This document shows positions 42,237 to 54,112 of a stretch of DNA of 64,000 nucleotides, piece after piece. The DNA comes from Zygnema circumcarinatum. Its lineage: Eukaryota > Streptophyta > Zygnematophyceae > Zygnematales > Zygnemataceae. The stretch covers positions 2,031,990 through 2,095,989 of the forward strand of contig CM074810.1 of NCBI GenBank assembly GCA_037447605.1, written 5' to 3'. Within the stretch, counting starts at the first letter, position 1. Each line of letters starts with the position of its first letter. The notes under the pieces are model-generated. The model did not search any database. It was given only the letters and a program-made list of their open reading frames with translations, and was not told the origin of the DNA. The translations under genes were made by a program, and so were the position numbers.

Positions 42237-45200
42237 TCACTCTCTGCGTGCTTGTTCTATGCGGCCACAAAGCCGCCACGCGGCCTGGGGTCGCAGCAGG
42301 GGCCTCTCGAACACCCAAATATCCTCCACGGTTATCTGGCGACAGGACAGGTGCAGACGCCGGACTCAGCATAAAGATGGACCAGAAGGTCACAGCGACG
42401 CATCGTAGGAAACAAAAAAACAAAGCAAAGAAAAAAGACGAAGAACGGATCGATACTAAACAACACAAGAACAGAAGCAATTGTAGCGGTTGTAGCAATG
42501 GTGGCGATTGGAGCGGTTCAAGTCTGATATCTCACCTCTTTGTTAGGGTCCCCTGCAATAACCTTACCCGCCTTACTGTATGCCGCATAAATCTGGCCAT
42601 GCACGCAACACCAAATGAAGAGCATGAAAGTCGGTCAGACAGCAATTCAGAAGCATTGAAGTGTAGCGCAGCAAACGCAGTGCCTTATGGGAATTAAAGG
42701 CCGGCATTGGGCAGGCAGGGTCGGCCCGCACCTGCTTGCTGCGGAGGACCACTGTGAGCTGTGCAAACGCATTATCCGGATTGTCTTTGTCCACGCCAAT
42801 CTGCAGCCACCAGCACTCCCCAACCCTAAAAACCCTAAAACCCTAAAAACCATGCGCTCTTCAGCCTTCCAATCGCAGCAGTTCCTAGACGCAGCTTTGC
42901 GAACTGCTTCTCACCAGTCTGCCCTGCACTGTCCGGATGTATTCCATTTGCCCCAGCAATTTCCACTCGATGCGACTCCAGCCGCTCTCTTCGCGTTGCT
43001 TCATCTCTCTCTTCATCGCCTGCATTTTAAAGAACACACTTGTGACTCAAACGGACGCCCTAAAGGTTTACTCAATAAGAGTCGCTCGCCCATAAAGTTT
43101 CAGACCTAACTCATTCACCACTGTCAGTTTTCATAAGGACTACTTTCAGTGACCCTCCCCAGACTCCAATGGGCATGCACGAAGGCGTGAATTCGGAAGT
43201 CCATCCTCCCTCAAACAGGTGCAACGCACATGCATGTGGCTCTCTTTGCTAATAACGCTTCATTCTTGCAGTCAAACGGCATCAACAGAGAAAGCCCTAA
43301 AGCGCCCACCGTGTAAACTTGCTCCGTAACAAGCTGCCGCAGAGCAGTTCTGTCTGCCGCCGCAACCGCCCGGTTGATCTGTTTCCGGCTCCAACCAGAA
43401 GAGCATTCTTCACTGCCCACATTATACACGGCGAACCTCAAAGTGCATACTGCTCGTACATACTGACGCATTCTCAAGAGTAACGCAACCAAACAACCTG
43501 CACTATTCATGTACACTGACGAGCATGACTGACACAGCTTGTCAGGCTGGCTTTCGTCTCTCCCAAAGGTAACCATTCAAAAGAGTTTCAAAATCTAATG
43601 CAGTTTTGCTTGTTTCAATATGACTAGAAAAGGGCGGGAGAGCCGCGAAGAGACCATTCGAGTGCTGCCCACTCTAGGCATACTAAAATCCATTTTCTAC
43701 GTCGTGGAGAGAGACATCAGACGAGTCCCCCGGTTCCGAGGTTGTCTCCGAAACTCCACCAACAGGCAAGTTTTCCGTATGCACTGGCGATTCCTCCACT
43801 AAAAACGCACCTGAGTGTAAACTGACACCACATCACGATAGAAGGCGGCTTGCGTGAAATCCCTGTTGCGCTGCCGCAGCCTCGCCAGGGCAAACGCCGT
43901 CTTCAGCTGCACCCCCCCCGCACCGGTCGGTCAGTGCCTACCAGAGGCCATGGCGGGCCTCTGCTGCGCTGCCCATTAATAGATTGGATGCAGTGTTCAT
44001 TGTAAAACCGCATTTGTTAACATTGCTTGTGTTTGTTCAGAGTATTCCAAACACAGGGGGGTCGCTCTGGAGGCAGGCTGCCCTCACATACGCCATCACA
44101 TCGCTCCGCGTCCTCCGCCACCCCTGCGCCGTGAACCATCTGCTTCCATCCACACCGCGAGCAAACAACATCATGGCCAAGATAATGTGTAATCCACAGC
44201 TCTCCAAGTTTCTCATTCCAATTTACTGACGTTCATCCAGCTTCCCTCTTCAAAGTTCGAACTGAACGAGCACGAAACGAGCAACGGGAAAAGCAAGTCC
44301 AGCATTCACGGACACCAGAATGACGAAAGGTCACCAGTTATTGTGAACATAAGTCAGCCACGACACTTCATTTTTCACACGGGAGGCGTGCAGACGACTT
44401 ACTTCTTGAAGAAGGGCAGGGGCGGAGAAGGGGGTTTGTAAGGGTCACCAATGATGCCAGGGCTTTGCAGATAAATCCGAACGTGCCCCTGAATCCTTGC
44501 CCCTCGCACGTGTCAAACATGGAACTGGCTTGCCGGGATGCAGCAGTCAAGTGAAGCCTCCCCGCAGTGCGGCTGCCGTGCCATCTCTCACCGCCCTCCT
44601 CTGTTGGACGGAGAAGCTCCGCGTGGTTCCTTGCCCGGACCAGGGCCTGCCGTCGGGAGTCTGCCGATACGAACCGCCCTCACTCCAACCCCAAGCGCTA
44701 ATTAGGGTTCCGAGTATTGCCCTTCCCGTTCAGCGTCATGCTGTTCCCAGCACAGCGCGTACTGCAGGCACGCCCGCATCTAATGGAGAAAGCGACAGTC
44801 GAATACGAGGCAGGTAATCCTCACGACTGATAGAATTTACATAGCTAAAATCTACAACGTATCAGGAATAACACCGCTTCACCAAAATCCAACCGTGAAC
44901 CCCGGCCTGCTCTTTGCACATTGTCTCAACTCTGAACCCTCGCGATTTCAATTCTATATCGTTGAAAAAATACAGTTTGGTAGCACTGATTCAGTGCTAT
45001 CAGTAAGAAAGTACCCAAATCCATCGCGAGACCTGAACCAAAAAGCAGGAGTACAAGATATGGCGAACAGCAAAAAAAAAAAAAAAAAGGGGTGTTGCCC
45101 TATGCCGCCTCCGAGAACTCCGACACGAATTCTCCGCCGCAATCCCTTAAACGAATGCTGCGGATCGCTCTGTCTCTAGTTTCCACACCATCACCTTCTA

Positions 45201-45636
45201 CCGGCTTCCTTCCTGACAGCGACAGTGCATTACTTTCCGTTCTCCTGACGCAACACGGATGTGAGAAATTTCAGCTCAAGGAAATCGGCACGGGACAAAG
45301 CAGTACCTTTGCGGGCGAGGAAAGAGAAAGCAATGGAGAAGCAAGAAAGCGGAACTTCATTCCCCCGAAGTCAGGTGACGCGCCATGCGCGGCAAGCAGC
45401 GGCGAAGATTGCAGGTCTGGAAAATATCGCTGGTCTGCTGCAGGACGAGTGCTGCTGCTGCAGGGAGCAAGGCACCCGGTGCCGTAGAGATCCATGGCGC
45501 GATGTGCAGAGCCATAGGCCGGCGTGGAGAGGAGAGGGCGCGCGGCGGGATAGGAGCTGACGGATGGTGGCGGCAGCGGGGAGAGCAGGCGGGCGGGCAG
45601 CGCGGCGGCGAGGCGGAGGAGGGAGAGGCGCGCCAT
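42237..45636 (-). CDS. MRPL45: Mitochondrial ribosomal protein mL45 (Tim44-like domain)
   Basis: Large-subunit mitoribosome protein with a Tim44-like domain that helps tether the ribosome to the inner membrane. Exons on the minus strand: 45636-45307, 44488-44403, 44139-44088, 43906-43811, 43378-43310, 43019-42915, 42800-42732, 42592-42536, 42335-42237; all phases agree, 320 residues. It starts MARLSLLRLAAALPARLL, an Arg/Leu/Ala presequence. Diagnostic stretches: GHVRIYLQSPGIIGDPYKPP, WFTAQGWRRTRSD, FALARLRQR, INRAVAAADRTALRQLVTEQ, REESGWSRIEWKLL, GVDKDNPDNAFAQLTVVL, GKVIAGDPNKE, and the end VEDIWVFERPLL followed by AAWRLCGRIE. Several exons are under 60 bases. Exon 1 beyond the presequence is the least conserved part, so its donor site is the weakest call. 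An intron holds three tandem telomere-like units. Confidence 0.93.
42822..42851 (+). repeat. Interstitial telomere-like repeat in mL45 intron
   Basis: Three consecutive CCCTAAAA/CCCTAAAAA units preceded by AA, within the intron just upstream (in transcription direction) of the exon ending at 42800, 22 bases from its acceptor. Matches the plant telo-box several times over. Confidence 0.85.
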
Positions 45637-46185
45637 GGCCGCCCGGCGGGCTAGGGAGGGAGGGAGGGAGGAGGGGGGGGGGAGCGGCTGCGTGCTGGCC
45701 AGGCCACCACCGCGTGGCGCCGCCTGCGCCACCCGCCGCACAGCGCTTTAAAGACGTCATAACTGCGCTGCAGTCCGCGCGCTGTGCTCCGATTTGCAAG
45801 GCGGCGACGATCGCAGCTTGCGTAGTCTGTGTTAAATGACGTCATTAGTGCTCTAGTCACACGCTGTACGGCCGGACCCCCCTCCCTCGCTGCGTGCGTT
45901 GTGGGGGCGCACCTTATCGGCGAGCGGAGCGCAACGCAGCGAATTCTTGGCCGCGGCCTCCCTCTCTCCTTCCTTCCCTGCCGCCATCCTTGCCCCCCCC
46001 GTCTCTCCTTTCCTTCCTCCCTCATCATGAGGCACGCAGGGGGGCGGCAGGTGGTTGCGTAGACTGCGTGGGGGAGATGAGCGCAGCGCAGGCCTCCTGC
46101 TGCTGCTGCGCGCCAGCTCTCATGCGCGCACCTCCCGCCAATGCAGTTCTGCGTTTTTCAGTTCCTCTACAGCTAAGAATTTAAC
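45637..46185. promoter_or_regulatory. Bidirectional promoter mL45 / 46186 gene
   Basis: 549 bases between divergent start codons. GC-rich on the mL45 side. A perfect ATGACGTCAT palindrome lies at 45836-45845, with a related GACGTCAT at about 45753, both bZIP/CRE-type sites. Confidence 0.55.
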
Positions 46186-47167
46186 ATGGAATTGACTGCA
46201 TTCTGCCGAGCTGGGAAATTTTCGTCTATGTCGTTTTCGGGCCAGGGGCTGGTGAATTGTGCCGAGGTTACGGGGCCGATGTTCGCCTCTACAGCTCCAT
46301 GGCAGGTGAAGATTATCCAGAGTAGAGGCTTGCGTCACAGCCGGGTAGACCATTTCTGTTCCCTCAACGCAGTGCCTTGTATTCAGGGCACTCGGCAGTT
46401 CCGGCTGGTGAGACGCATTGGCGGAATTAGATTACTATTTGAGCAGAAGGCATGGAATTCTGAAGTATCGTCAAAGATAGCTGCGACAGCCGTCACTGAC
46501 GCAGGGGCTGTAGCGGACGAGCAATTGGCTGCTGATGGAGAATTCAGCAGAGGGGGAAACTTGAAGGAGAAGAGAAGGGGTAGGCATTCGGAGAGCGGCA
46601 AGAAGGGGGCGACTGAGGTTTCTGACAGCGGCGCTAAGGGAGGATTGGAAGCGGATGAGGGAGGTGCTAACAGGGATGCCTCGGGTGAGGGAGGAGTTGG
46701 AGAGGCAGGAAAGCTGGCGAGCTCGGCGAGTGGAGACAAGGCGGATGTTGTTAACGTAAAGGAAGCCAAGGTTTGTAACACGGACTTTTCTTGTCATGTG
46801 CACAGGCCTGTCTGCCATTTTTAAGTAATTCTATCATTTTCCTCTGGGGGAGATGCAGTTGGAATGGCAACTCTCAATTTTCGATGACGGCCAAGTCATG
46901 AGTGCAAGCAGTTTCGCAGACATGGCTGCGCTTACGGATAGGTCTGAGTTATGTGACGAGTTCTTTTCTGTGCGAGGAGATCCTTTCTGCAAGTTTTCTC
47001 GAGCAGTGTTTGTAGGATGCATCGCTTCACTTAAAAAGACTGCGGAAAAGCCTTTTGTCGATTGCATAATTGAGGAATGCGGCACTGAGGCTAATTTTAA
47101 CGGAACAGTACATCTGGATGGCAAGCAAATGGTTTTCGCTTCCCTAGACCTCAAGTTCATGGACTAA
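46186..47167 (+). CDS. Hypothetical protein, possibly the 5' part of the S1 gene
   Basis: I do not recognise a domain. A long open exon 46186-46770 starts with ATG and reads as a basic/hydroxylated N-terminus without acidic residues for about 25 residues, which fits a plastid or mitochondrial targeting peptide. It then turns into a Gly/Ala/Glu/Asp/Lys-rich tract (residues about 115-190). A second exon from 46859 (start LEWQLSIFDDG) stays open to TAA at 47165-47167. As a stand-alone gene it would give 297 residues. The alternative is that this is the N-terminus of the S1-domain gene that follows, because that gene has no ATG of its own: a donor after 46952 (GTGACG) would join exon 2 to the exon at 47319 in phase. 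I cannot decide between the two from sequence. Confidence 0.45.
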
Positions 47168-47318
47168 TTGCAGGAGCTAGGTTCAAATACGGTAGGTATG
47201 GGGAAAATAGACTAATTTTGACAATTGGGGCAGCTCTACTGAATCAAAGTTACGCAGTACTGAAAGCGAGCTGGAATACTTTTGAGAGAAGAATCCAGAA
47301 TATCTCTTGAAAGCGCAG

Positions 47319-50273
47319 GTGGGGCTGGATGGAATCAGAGAAAGTCTTCTTGGCAGAAGGCCAGGGCCATGTTGGAGCAGGGAGCAGTGCACACGGGTCG
47401 TGTGGAAACCTGCAACAATGGTGGTCTCCTCGTACGATTTGGAGCCCTGCAGGCGTTTCTACCCTTCTCCCAGCTTGACCCCGATCGCCTTGCCCAAGGT
47501 TTGCAGCGTCTTTGTGGGGGGGGTGGCCATTTACTGCACTGCAGACTCGAACTCGTTTTAGGGTTTCATAGGGGGCTCGTGGTCCGTTGCCACAGCTGTG
47601 ATATGGAGTTGGAGGGACCGCTCTCTCGGAGTGAAACTTCTGGAAGGATAGGGTCTTCCATGGCTGTGGCAGTCAGTCAGCTGCTTGCTGTCTGCTGGAA
47701 AAAGTTTCAAAAGTGTATGGTGTATGATAAAGAAGATCGAGGGGTGCCGTAGGAGGTGCAGAGGGAGAGAGAACGCCGGTGGAGATCGGACAGGCAATGG
47801 TCGGAAACCTTGTTTCGGCCCAGGTGAACCCCAAGCACTGTTCTCATCCCACGTCAAAACAACAGACCTTGTAGGCATTCTACTTGTGTGTGGAGGTGTT
47901 CCAGATTAGGTTTTCGCAGACTATGGAGCGATGCATGCTGGTGTGTGCGGGGCCATGTCTTGAGCTTCTCCCTGAAGCGGCGCTGCGTGCAGGTGACGGA
48001 TGTGGCGGAGGAGAAGCGGCGGCTTGTGCTGTCGGAGAGGGAGGCGGCGGCCACTCGGAAGCTGCGGAAGATAAGCATAGGGGACGTGCTGCCGGGGAGG
48101 GTCACCGCGCTCACCGACTTCGGCGCCTTTGTGGACGTCAAGTTCCCGGATGGTGCAGCTGCAGCCCCTGCAATGGCGGGTTATTCTTTTCATGAATGAT
48201 GGGGAAATGTTCATCAGGGGGGATCAATGTTATGGCTGCTATGGGGGATTGCTCTCAAGTCGTCTCACGTTCATGAGCATGTTTTGGGTCATACTATGTA
48301 TGAAGCCATCTCCATTTAACTCAAGTCATCTCAGAAGTGCCGCAGCAAGTCTACCGATCAATGAACTGGCTTCTTGGTTCCTTCAGTCCTCTGTTTCAAT
48401 TGGATGCCAGATCTGCCCATGGTTTCACCGCTTTTGGGGAACTAAATGTGTGAGGCGAGTGCAGGAAGCCCGGAGGGAAAACCCTAAACCCGCGTGTGGT
48501 GGGCGAGGGCGGGTGCAGGCAGCTCCGGTCTGAGCGGGTTGGTGCACATGTCCGAGCTGTCCTGGGACGCGGTCCGCAGCCCAAGGGACGTGCTCGCACC
48601 GGGGGGCGCTGTCCAAGTGAAGGTCATCGGGGTCGACAGGTACGGGCACAGGGCAGGGCAGGGCAGGTCAATCTCAATGGTTTCATTGTCCGCCATTGCT
48701 GAGAGGAACAGCATCTCTGTGATCAGCTCGGGATAGATGACAAACCAGATCTCCTGGAGGCCGTGCCCTCCGCCCTAATGAGGCTGACGGGGGGAGCTGC
48801 GCAGGACGAAGAAGCGGCTCGCCCTCTCCCTGAAGCAGCTGCAGGAGGACCCGCTGCTGCAGACGCTGGACACGCTCATGCCGGCCTCGGCCAACCCTGG
48901 ACCGCCACCTGTCAGTGCGCTGCTCTCCTTGCTGGCACGCTTTCATATGCAGCATGGTTAGGTAGTTGGACGGAACAAATGAAGAGGATGCTCCTGCAGA
49001 GAAGCGTAGCAGGGGGGCGTGTGGGAAGGCATGGGGCCATGCTGCGTGGGCATTCTGTGTTGTTGCATGGTCCATGGCCGACGGTCTGATCTCGGTAGTG
49101 CTCTCTCTCAGAGTGTGGCACGTGAGGAGGGAGAAGGTGCGGAGTCTCCGTCCGACGTGGACCTCCTCCGCGCGCCGCTGCCCGGACTGGCCGGCATCTG
49201 CGCGGAGCTGCTGAGAGAGGAGGGGTGAGGGGGGGGTGGACTCTGTCATGGCGATGGCTTGCATCATGCGTTTGTCATCTCCTGTTGGAGTTCTCGTATG
49301 ACTGACTGATGTCTCTCGGCTTCTGCGGCATAGCAGAAAGTCTTCGCAAACTTTTTTCAGTTTCATGGAATGGAAAGTAACGGTTTTCTCCATTTCTAGC
49401 TAATGGAGTCAGTATCCCAACTGTTTCCTTTGCTCCTCTCAGTTGGGCACTGTAACTGTGGATGAATTTTGTGAAGCACGGCAGTGTCCTTCTATCTGAA
49501 TGTGCGGGTTTGGATCACGTCAATGAAAGCAGCTCTTCGTTTTGAATTTCAGCTCTGAGTGCATACAGAGGCTGAGTGTGTCGGTTCTTGTGAGGATTTT
49601 TGGGAGCAGGATTACGGGTGTGACACTTGGCAGGCAGGCAGTGGTGAAGCGAGTCGTTTCGCAGGACCTTGAACTCTGGCTATCGAATGTAAGTCGCGAA
49701 CTCCTCGGCACTGGTGATCATTCTCAGTATGACTCTGCACTTTTCCAGGGCACTTGTCTCCACCTCTCCCATGTTCACTCTCGCCTGCGGTGCCATCGCC
49801 ATAAGAGCAGTAGCATATGGGGGGGAATGCAGGCTCAGCTGGAGAGCGGGGTCTTCACTCTGTTGGCGCGGGCCGGCCGGCAGGTAATCGCAGTCCTCGG
49901 AAATTAGGGCAGCGGAGGGTTCGTCGTCATGGTGTCCCTATTGGGTCCTCACTGCTGTCTGCTGGGGAGTAGCAGACAGGAATAGAGTTCTATCAGTACA
50001 GTAACCGATACCCGATTCGACAATGGCTGTGTCTTCTTTGTCTGCGGAAATGCCCCCCCACCCCTCTTTTCCCGTCTTAGTGCTCCCAAAATCATCTACT
50101 TGAAGCAGCAAAAGTAAGGGTGGACAAGTGAGGCTCTCGTTGGCTATTTAAGCTTTGCTCAATAGCTTTCGGGTTGCGGGAGGGTGCAGGTGCAGGAAGT
50201 GCAGGTCGCCGCAACGTTGGACCGCGAGGGGATGAAGACGGCCGTGCAGCGCGTCACGGGCAGAGTGCCGTAG
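47319..50273 (+). CDS. SRRP1: S1-domain RNA-binding protein, chloroplast SRRP1-like
   Basis: Plant S1-domain protein resembling SRRP1 (At3g23700 type), which binds chloroplast RNA and aids rRNA handling. Exons: 47319-47498, 47824-47885, 47993-48152, 48519-48639, 48805-48910, 49112-49224, 49610-49688, 49833-49883, 50190-50273, in phase, about 318 residues. The first S1 domain has GRVETCNNGGLLVRFGALQAFLP and ends EEKRRLVLSEREA; the second has GRVTALTDFGAFVDV, GLVHMSELSWD and VKVIGVDR, then LALSLKQLQEDPL. The plant-specific C-terminus has LREEGITGVTLGRQA, KRVVSQDLELWLSN, FTLLARAGRQVQEVQV and ends RVTGRVP. The 5' exon needs one upstream base to be in phase and has no ATG, so the real start lies upstream, perhaps in the 46186 exon. 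An intronic telo-box lies just before the exon at 48519. Confidence 0.85.
48478..48490 (+). promoter_or_regulatory. Telo-box-like motif in S1 gene intron
   Basis: AAACCCTAAACCC lies 28 bases before the acceptor of the exon at 48519. Same motif class as in RPL35 and mL45 introns. Confidence 0.4.
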
Positions 50274-50800
50274 GACAAGGCTGAATGGGACTTTGCCAGG
50301 GCACTAGTGAAAGAGCAGTCTAAGCGATGCAGGCACCCTGCGCAGATGGTTTTTGGGCAAGATCCTTAATATGCTTGGAGTGTGTTCTTTTGGGCCTTCC
50401 GACTCTTTTGTGTTTCACTCGCTCTCCGCTGACTCAAATGAACGCGAAAGATCGTCCAGCTTTATTTTCTCTCCCTACAACAAGCAATGAGCTGATTCCT
50501 CAAGGTCGCTCTAGCGGCGTTAAGGCGGCGGCAAAACCATGTCCGTGAGCAGCAGCTCACATGCATTTTCACTTCCGTGCAAGTTGGCGCACACATTTCC
50601 TCTTATTCACGAGAGCAATCAAAAAATGACAAAAAGAAATTTCTCACTACGCTCTTTATTGCCATAAAGTGCTATTTACAATTGGTCCAGGTGTCAGTCC
50701 CCTACATTTAATCCTTATCAGCGTCATTCTAAGGTAAACTCTGGCACCCCCCCCCTCATCATGGACTACCGGCACGAGGCGAGATGGCTGCTAGGGGTTC
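50274..50800. other. Intergenic region, S1 / GEM-like 3' ends
   Basis: About 530 bases between convergent genes, expected to hold both 3' UTRs. No other feature recognised. Confidence 0.6.
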
Positions 50801-53445
50801 TCACGCCTGAGTCTGAGGTTGAGGCTGAGACTGCAGCTGAGGTTGAGGCTGCGTCTGAGACTGAGACTGGAGCTGAGACTGAGGCTGAGGCTGAGTCTGC
50901 GGCTGCGTCTGCGGCAGAGCGGAGGCGGCGCCATCCGAGGGCGCATTGGCAGCGGGAGGAGGGGCGTGGCGTGCGTCCCGGCAGGCGGCCTCGAGGGTCT
51001 CCATGGCCTTGTCGAAGGAGAGGAAGCCCATGAACCAGAACTGGTGCTCGTCGCTGGTCACGAGCTGGATGTACTTTTCGCGCGCCTGGAACTGGTTGTG
51101 CGTTCGGTTCACGGCAGCCAGGCGGATCAAGGGGACGTTCACCTGCCACGCGGCAGTCAGGATGGGTGGGCGGTCAGTGAGAGAGTGAGTGAGTGAGCGG
51201 CGCAGAACTCCCCTCTGCCCGAGCAGAAACCCAACAACGCCGTCCCACCCCACCGCCCGCCCCCGCCCCCCCCCCCCTTTCTTCCTGGCACTCCATACGC
51301 CGCAGAATCGGGCTCTGCCTGCGGTGATATTCGCAAGCAAAGCACGCGTTTCTCTGCAATTCTGTCACAGCTTGTGAATGAAGAACCGGCTCGCAAGCCC
51401 AGATGAGATAAAGGTTGGAGCAAGTAGCCCCAATACGAGCCTGGGCGGCGAAAGGGTATTTAGAATCCACCCGGGAAACGTATGACGTCAAGGAGCTCGC
51501 CGGCCTAATCCAGCTTTTATGCAAGCAACCAAGGATGTCACACGACACAACCGTCTATGGTCTACTAATCACTTCGGCTAATAAGATACGTCTGAATCCC
51601 AATCGTCACAAAACAATAATGGCAATTTCGCAAATTGGTTCAGTCAAGCATCGAGCACAACAGGTCGATTCCCCCAGGCTAAAGAGTTCGCCCATCGGTC
51701 GCCTAAAAACCACATCCACTTTCGTATGACTGACAACGACCATGCTGTTGGACCGTCCCAAGAGCCAAGCGACTGGCATTCTTGCCAAAAATGGTCCCGT
51801 TGTATGACCCATGCCGGACCTTCAAGCAGCGCAGTTTTCAGAGGAGGCGAACCAGTGACTTGTAAACGACGGAAAAACTCCTGAGACGTCCACGAATACC
51901 TCCCCATCGCACAAACCTATCTTCAACAAGGCAGCTCACACGCCAGACCGAGTTTACAAGCAAAGCGTTTTGAATCCGCTGACCTTATAGAAGCTGGAAG
52001 TGACCTGCCCTGGGCCGCTTGCAAACTGCAGAGGGCGATCGCTGATGAAGTTGACGGCGGCGCTGGAGACGAAGAGGGTCCCCGGGACGGCCCCGGTGGA
52101 GGTGGAGAGGTGGCAGACGAAGTAGTTGCGGAACATCTCCCCCGCCGGCGGAGCGAAGGTTTGCCGCCAAAAGGCCTCCGCGCTCTGCGGGGTCGACAGC
52201 CGCAGAGTGTTCAGCTTCCCCACCGCCGTCTGCGCCACGCTCGGACCCGTCGACACTGCCCGCCCAGGACCAGGACAAGGACCCGCTCCAAGACTCAGCC
52301 TCTCGTTCTGAAGCTAGGGCTGCTGCGACCATTTGGTGCCATTTGAACAGGAATGGCAGACAAGCAAATAGGTGATAAGCGCGACCTTGCAAACTTTTGG
52401 TTGTTTGTTTGATCATCTCTCTGGTTTGTCATACTGTTGAGTGTTGTTTTCATGGAGTTAGATGAGACAAAACGAGAAAATGGAGATGGAGAGAAAAGAT
52501 GTAAGGCAGTGGCCAATGTGTATTAGCAACAGCTAGTCAAGCCATGACCTGAACGCCTGCCAGGCACCTTGCTTTTATGGCACTCATGGTGACATGCATT
52601 GAAGTACTCACAAGGGAGCCCAGGGACAATACACCCCCCATATATGTGCCCGGTTTTGTTCTGTTTCTTGTTATCATTGTTATTCGTTTTTTTGTTCTGT
52701 TACGTGTCTGCCTGTTTCCCCGGAAGTCACAAGACACAAGCAGCACAGGGCAGGCAGAGCGGGGACGCACAGTGCCCCCAGAGGCCGTCGAGGAAGCCCT
52801 CCGCCTGCTTGCCTGCGCGGTTCATGCGGTCCGTCAGCTGCCCCATCCTTCCTGCGCAGGTCAGCCGCCGCACAGCCGCCCAGAACGCACGAATATGAGA
52901 GTAATTTCTTGGGTATTAATCTCACTAGCTACTGCCGCCGATTGGTCCGCTATAGCTGTGGTCATTCAGCCGTACACCCTGGCCTGCAGAGGCAGGAGCA
53001 AGGAAGGCCTTCACAAGGAGAGGAGAGGTAGAGACAGGAAAACGATAGAGAGAAAAATAGAAAGAAAGCCGAATTGCGCACCAGGGTTCTTTGCAGGGGT
53101 GGTCTGCACATATTGCTGGTCCCCTCCCTGTACTGCCGCCTGCGAGTTGCCGGGATGCGCTTCTGCAGGACCATGGCGAGCCAACAAGGCGCAAGAAACG
53201 GTGAGCCCATGCGCCGCCGCTCGCTATGCTAGGCTTGGACAAGCCAGCTCACTATCACACGTTACATCCACTTCGTGATTTTGAACGCTGCCCAGACCTA
53301 AACAGGCGAATAGAAGGGCACATAGACAGCAAGGGGCAGAGGGGGTGGGCGCACCTGGCGGAGAGGGCACGCCTGCGGCAGGGTCGGAGCCGCCCGGCTG
53401 CGAAGGCGGCGCGCTGGAGGGCAGGTTCGTGTAGGGCGACGCCAT
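50801..53445 (-). CDS. GEM-like GRAM domain protein
   Basis: Plant GRAM-domain protein of the GEM/GER (ABA-responsive) family; GRAM domains bind phosphoinositides or proteins at membranes, and GEM controls root-hair patterning in Arabidopsis. Exons on the minus strand: 53445-53355, 53162-53082, 52851-52771, 52255-51984, 51142-50801, all in phase, 288 residues. The N-terminus MASPYTNLPSSAPPSQPG is Pro-rich and followed by a Gln/Asn-rich stretch; then LTDRMNRAGKQAEGFLDGLWGHL, TGPSVAQTAVGKL, GEMFRNYFVCHLSTSTG, PGTLFVSSAAVNFISDRPL, and the end of the GRAM domain EKYIQLVTSDEHQFWFMGF. The last 45 residues are an unusual Gln-Pro/Gln-Ser repeat tail (QTQPQPQSQ), encoded by an imperfect hexamer; typical GEM-like proteins end soon after the GRAM domain. 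A 10-N gap lies about 115 bases upstream of the start. Confidence 0.92.
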
Positions 53446-53560
53446 GGCCGCGCGCAGTCAGTCCCCTCGCTCGCTCGCCGGCAGGGAGGGAGGGAGGGAG
53501 TGAGGGAGGCAGGCAGAGAGGGAGGGAGGGATGGAGGGAGGGAGGGAGGGAGGGAGGGAG

Positions 53561-53570
53561 NNNNNNNNNN
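53561..53570. other. Assembly gap (10 N)
   Basis: Ten N bases flanked by GGGA repeats on the left and a C14 run on the right. Size is probably nominal. It sits in the upstream region of the GEM-like gene. Confidence 0.95.
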
Positions 53571-54059
53571 CCCCCCCCCCCCCCGGGCCGCCACGCGGCG
53601 CCCTCCGGTGGCCCTCCCTCGCGCGGGCCGGCGCTGTGCGCCACGCGGCGCCACGAGACGTCTCCGGCGGGGGTAGAAGCTTCGGCGAGCCTGCCGCGCC
53701 GCGTCATGCGCCGGGCGGCGCAGCGGTACTCTGCGTCCGTACGGTCCTGCATGGCGCGGGCCTCTGCCACGTGGCCCGAGATGGCGGGCCCGGGGCAGCA
53801 TGGGGCCCAATTCGCGCAGGTGCGGCTTTGGCTCGGACCGGTTCGGACCGGACCGGACAGATCGGAGGCGCCGACAAAGCGAGGCTCTCTCCATTGGGGG
53901 CTCGCCACGTGGCCATGCCGGGCCTGAGGCACGGTCCAGCCCTGCGGGAGCAGCGCCGACCGGGCCGGCACCGCTGACGTACGCAACACGTCAGGTGAAA
54001 GGTTGAAACTTTGCGTGCTTGGCGGAGGCGCAGCGCACAGCGTTCCCTCGCGGTAGACC

Positions 54060-54112
54060 GAAGGCGGGCGGCCGGGCGGCCGGGCGGGCGGCCGGGCGGG
54101 CGGCCGGGCGGC
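54060..54112 (+). repeat. GC-only GGCC/GGGC repeat
   Basis: Imperfect units of GGGCGGCC alternating with GGGC, A/T-free for about 50 bases. Could adopt G-rich secondary structure; no function assigned. Confidence 0.85.

Noticed and set aside
47282-47752. Start of the S1 gene at 47282
   Set aside because: The frame opens there with TTG, not ATG, directly after an in-frame stop; a spliced upstream exon is more likely.
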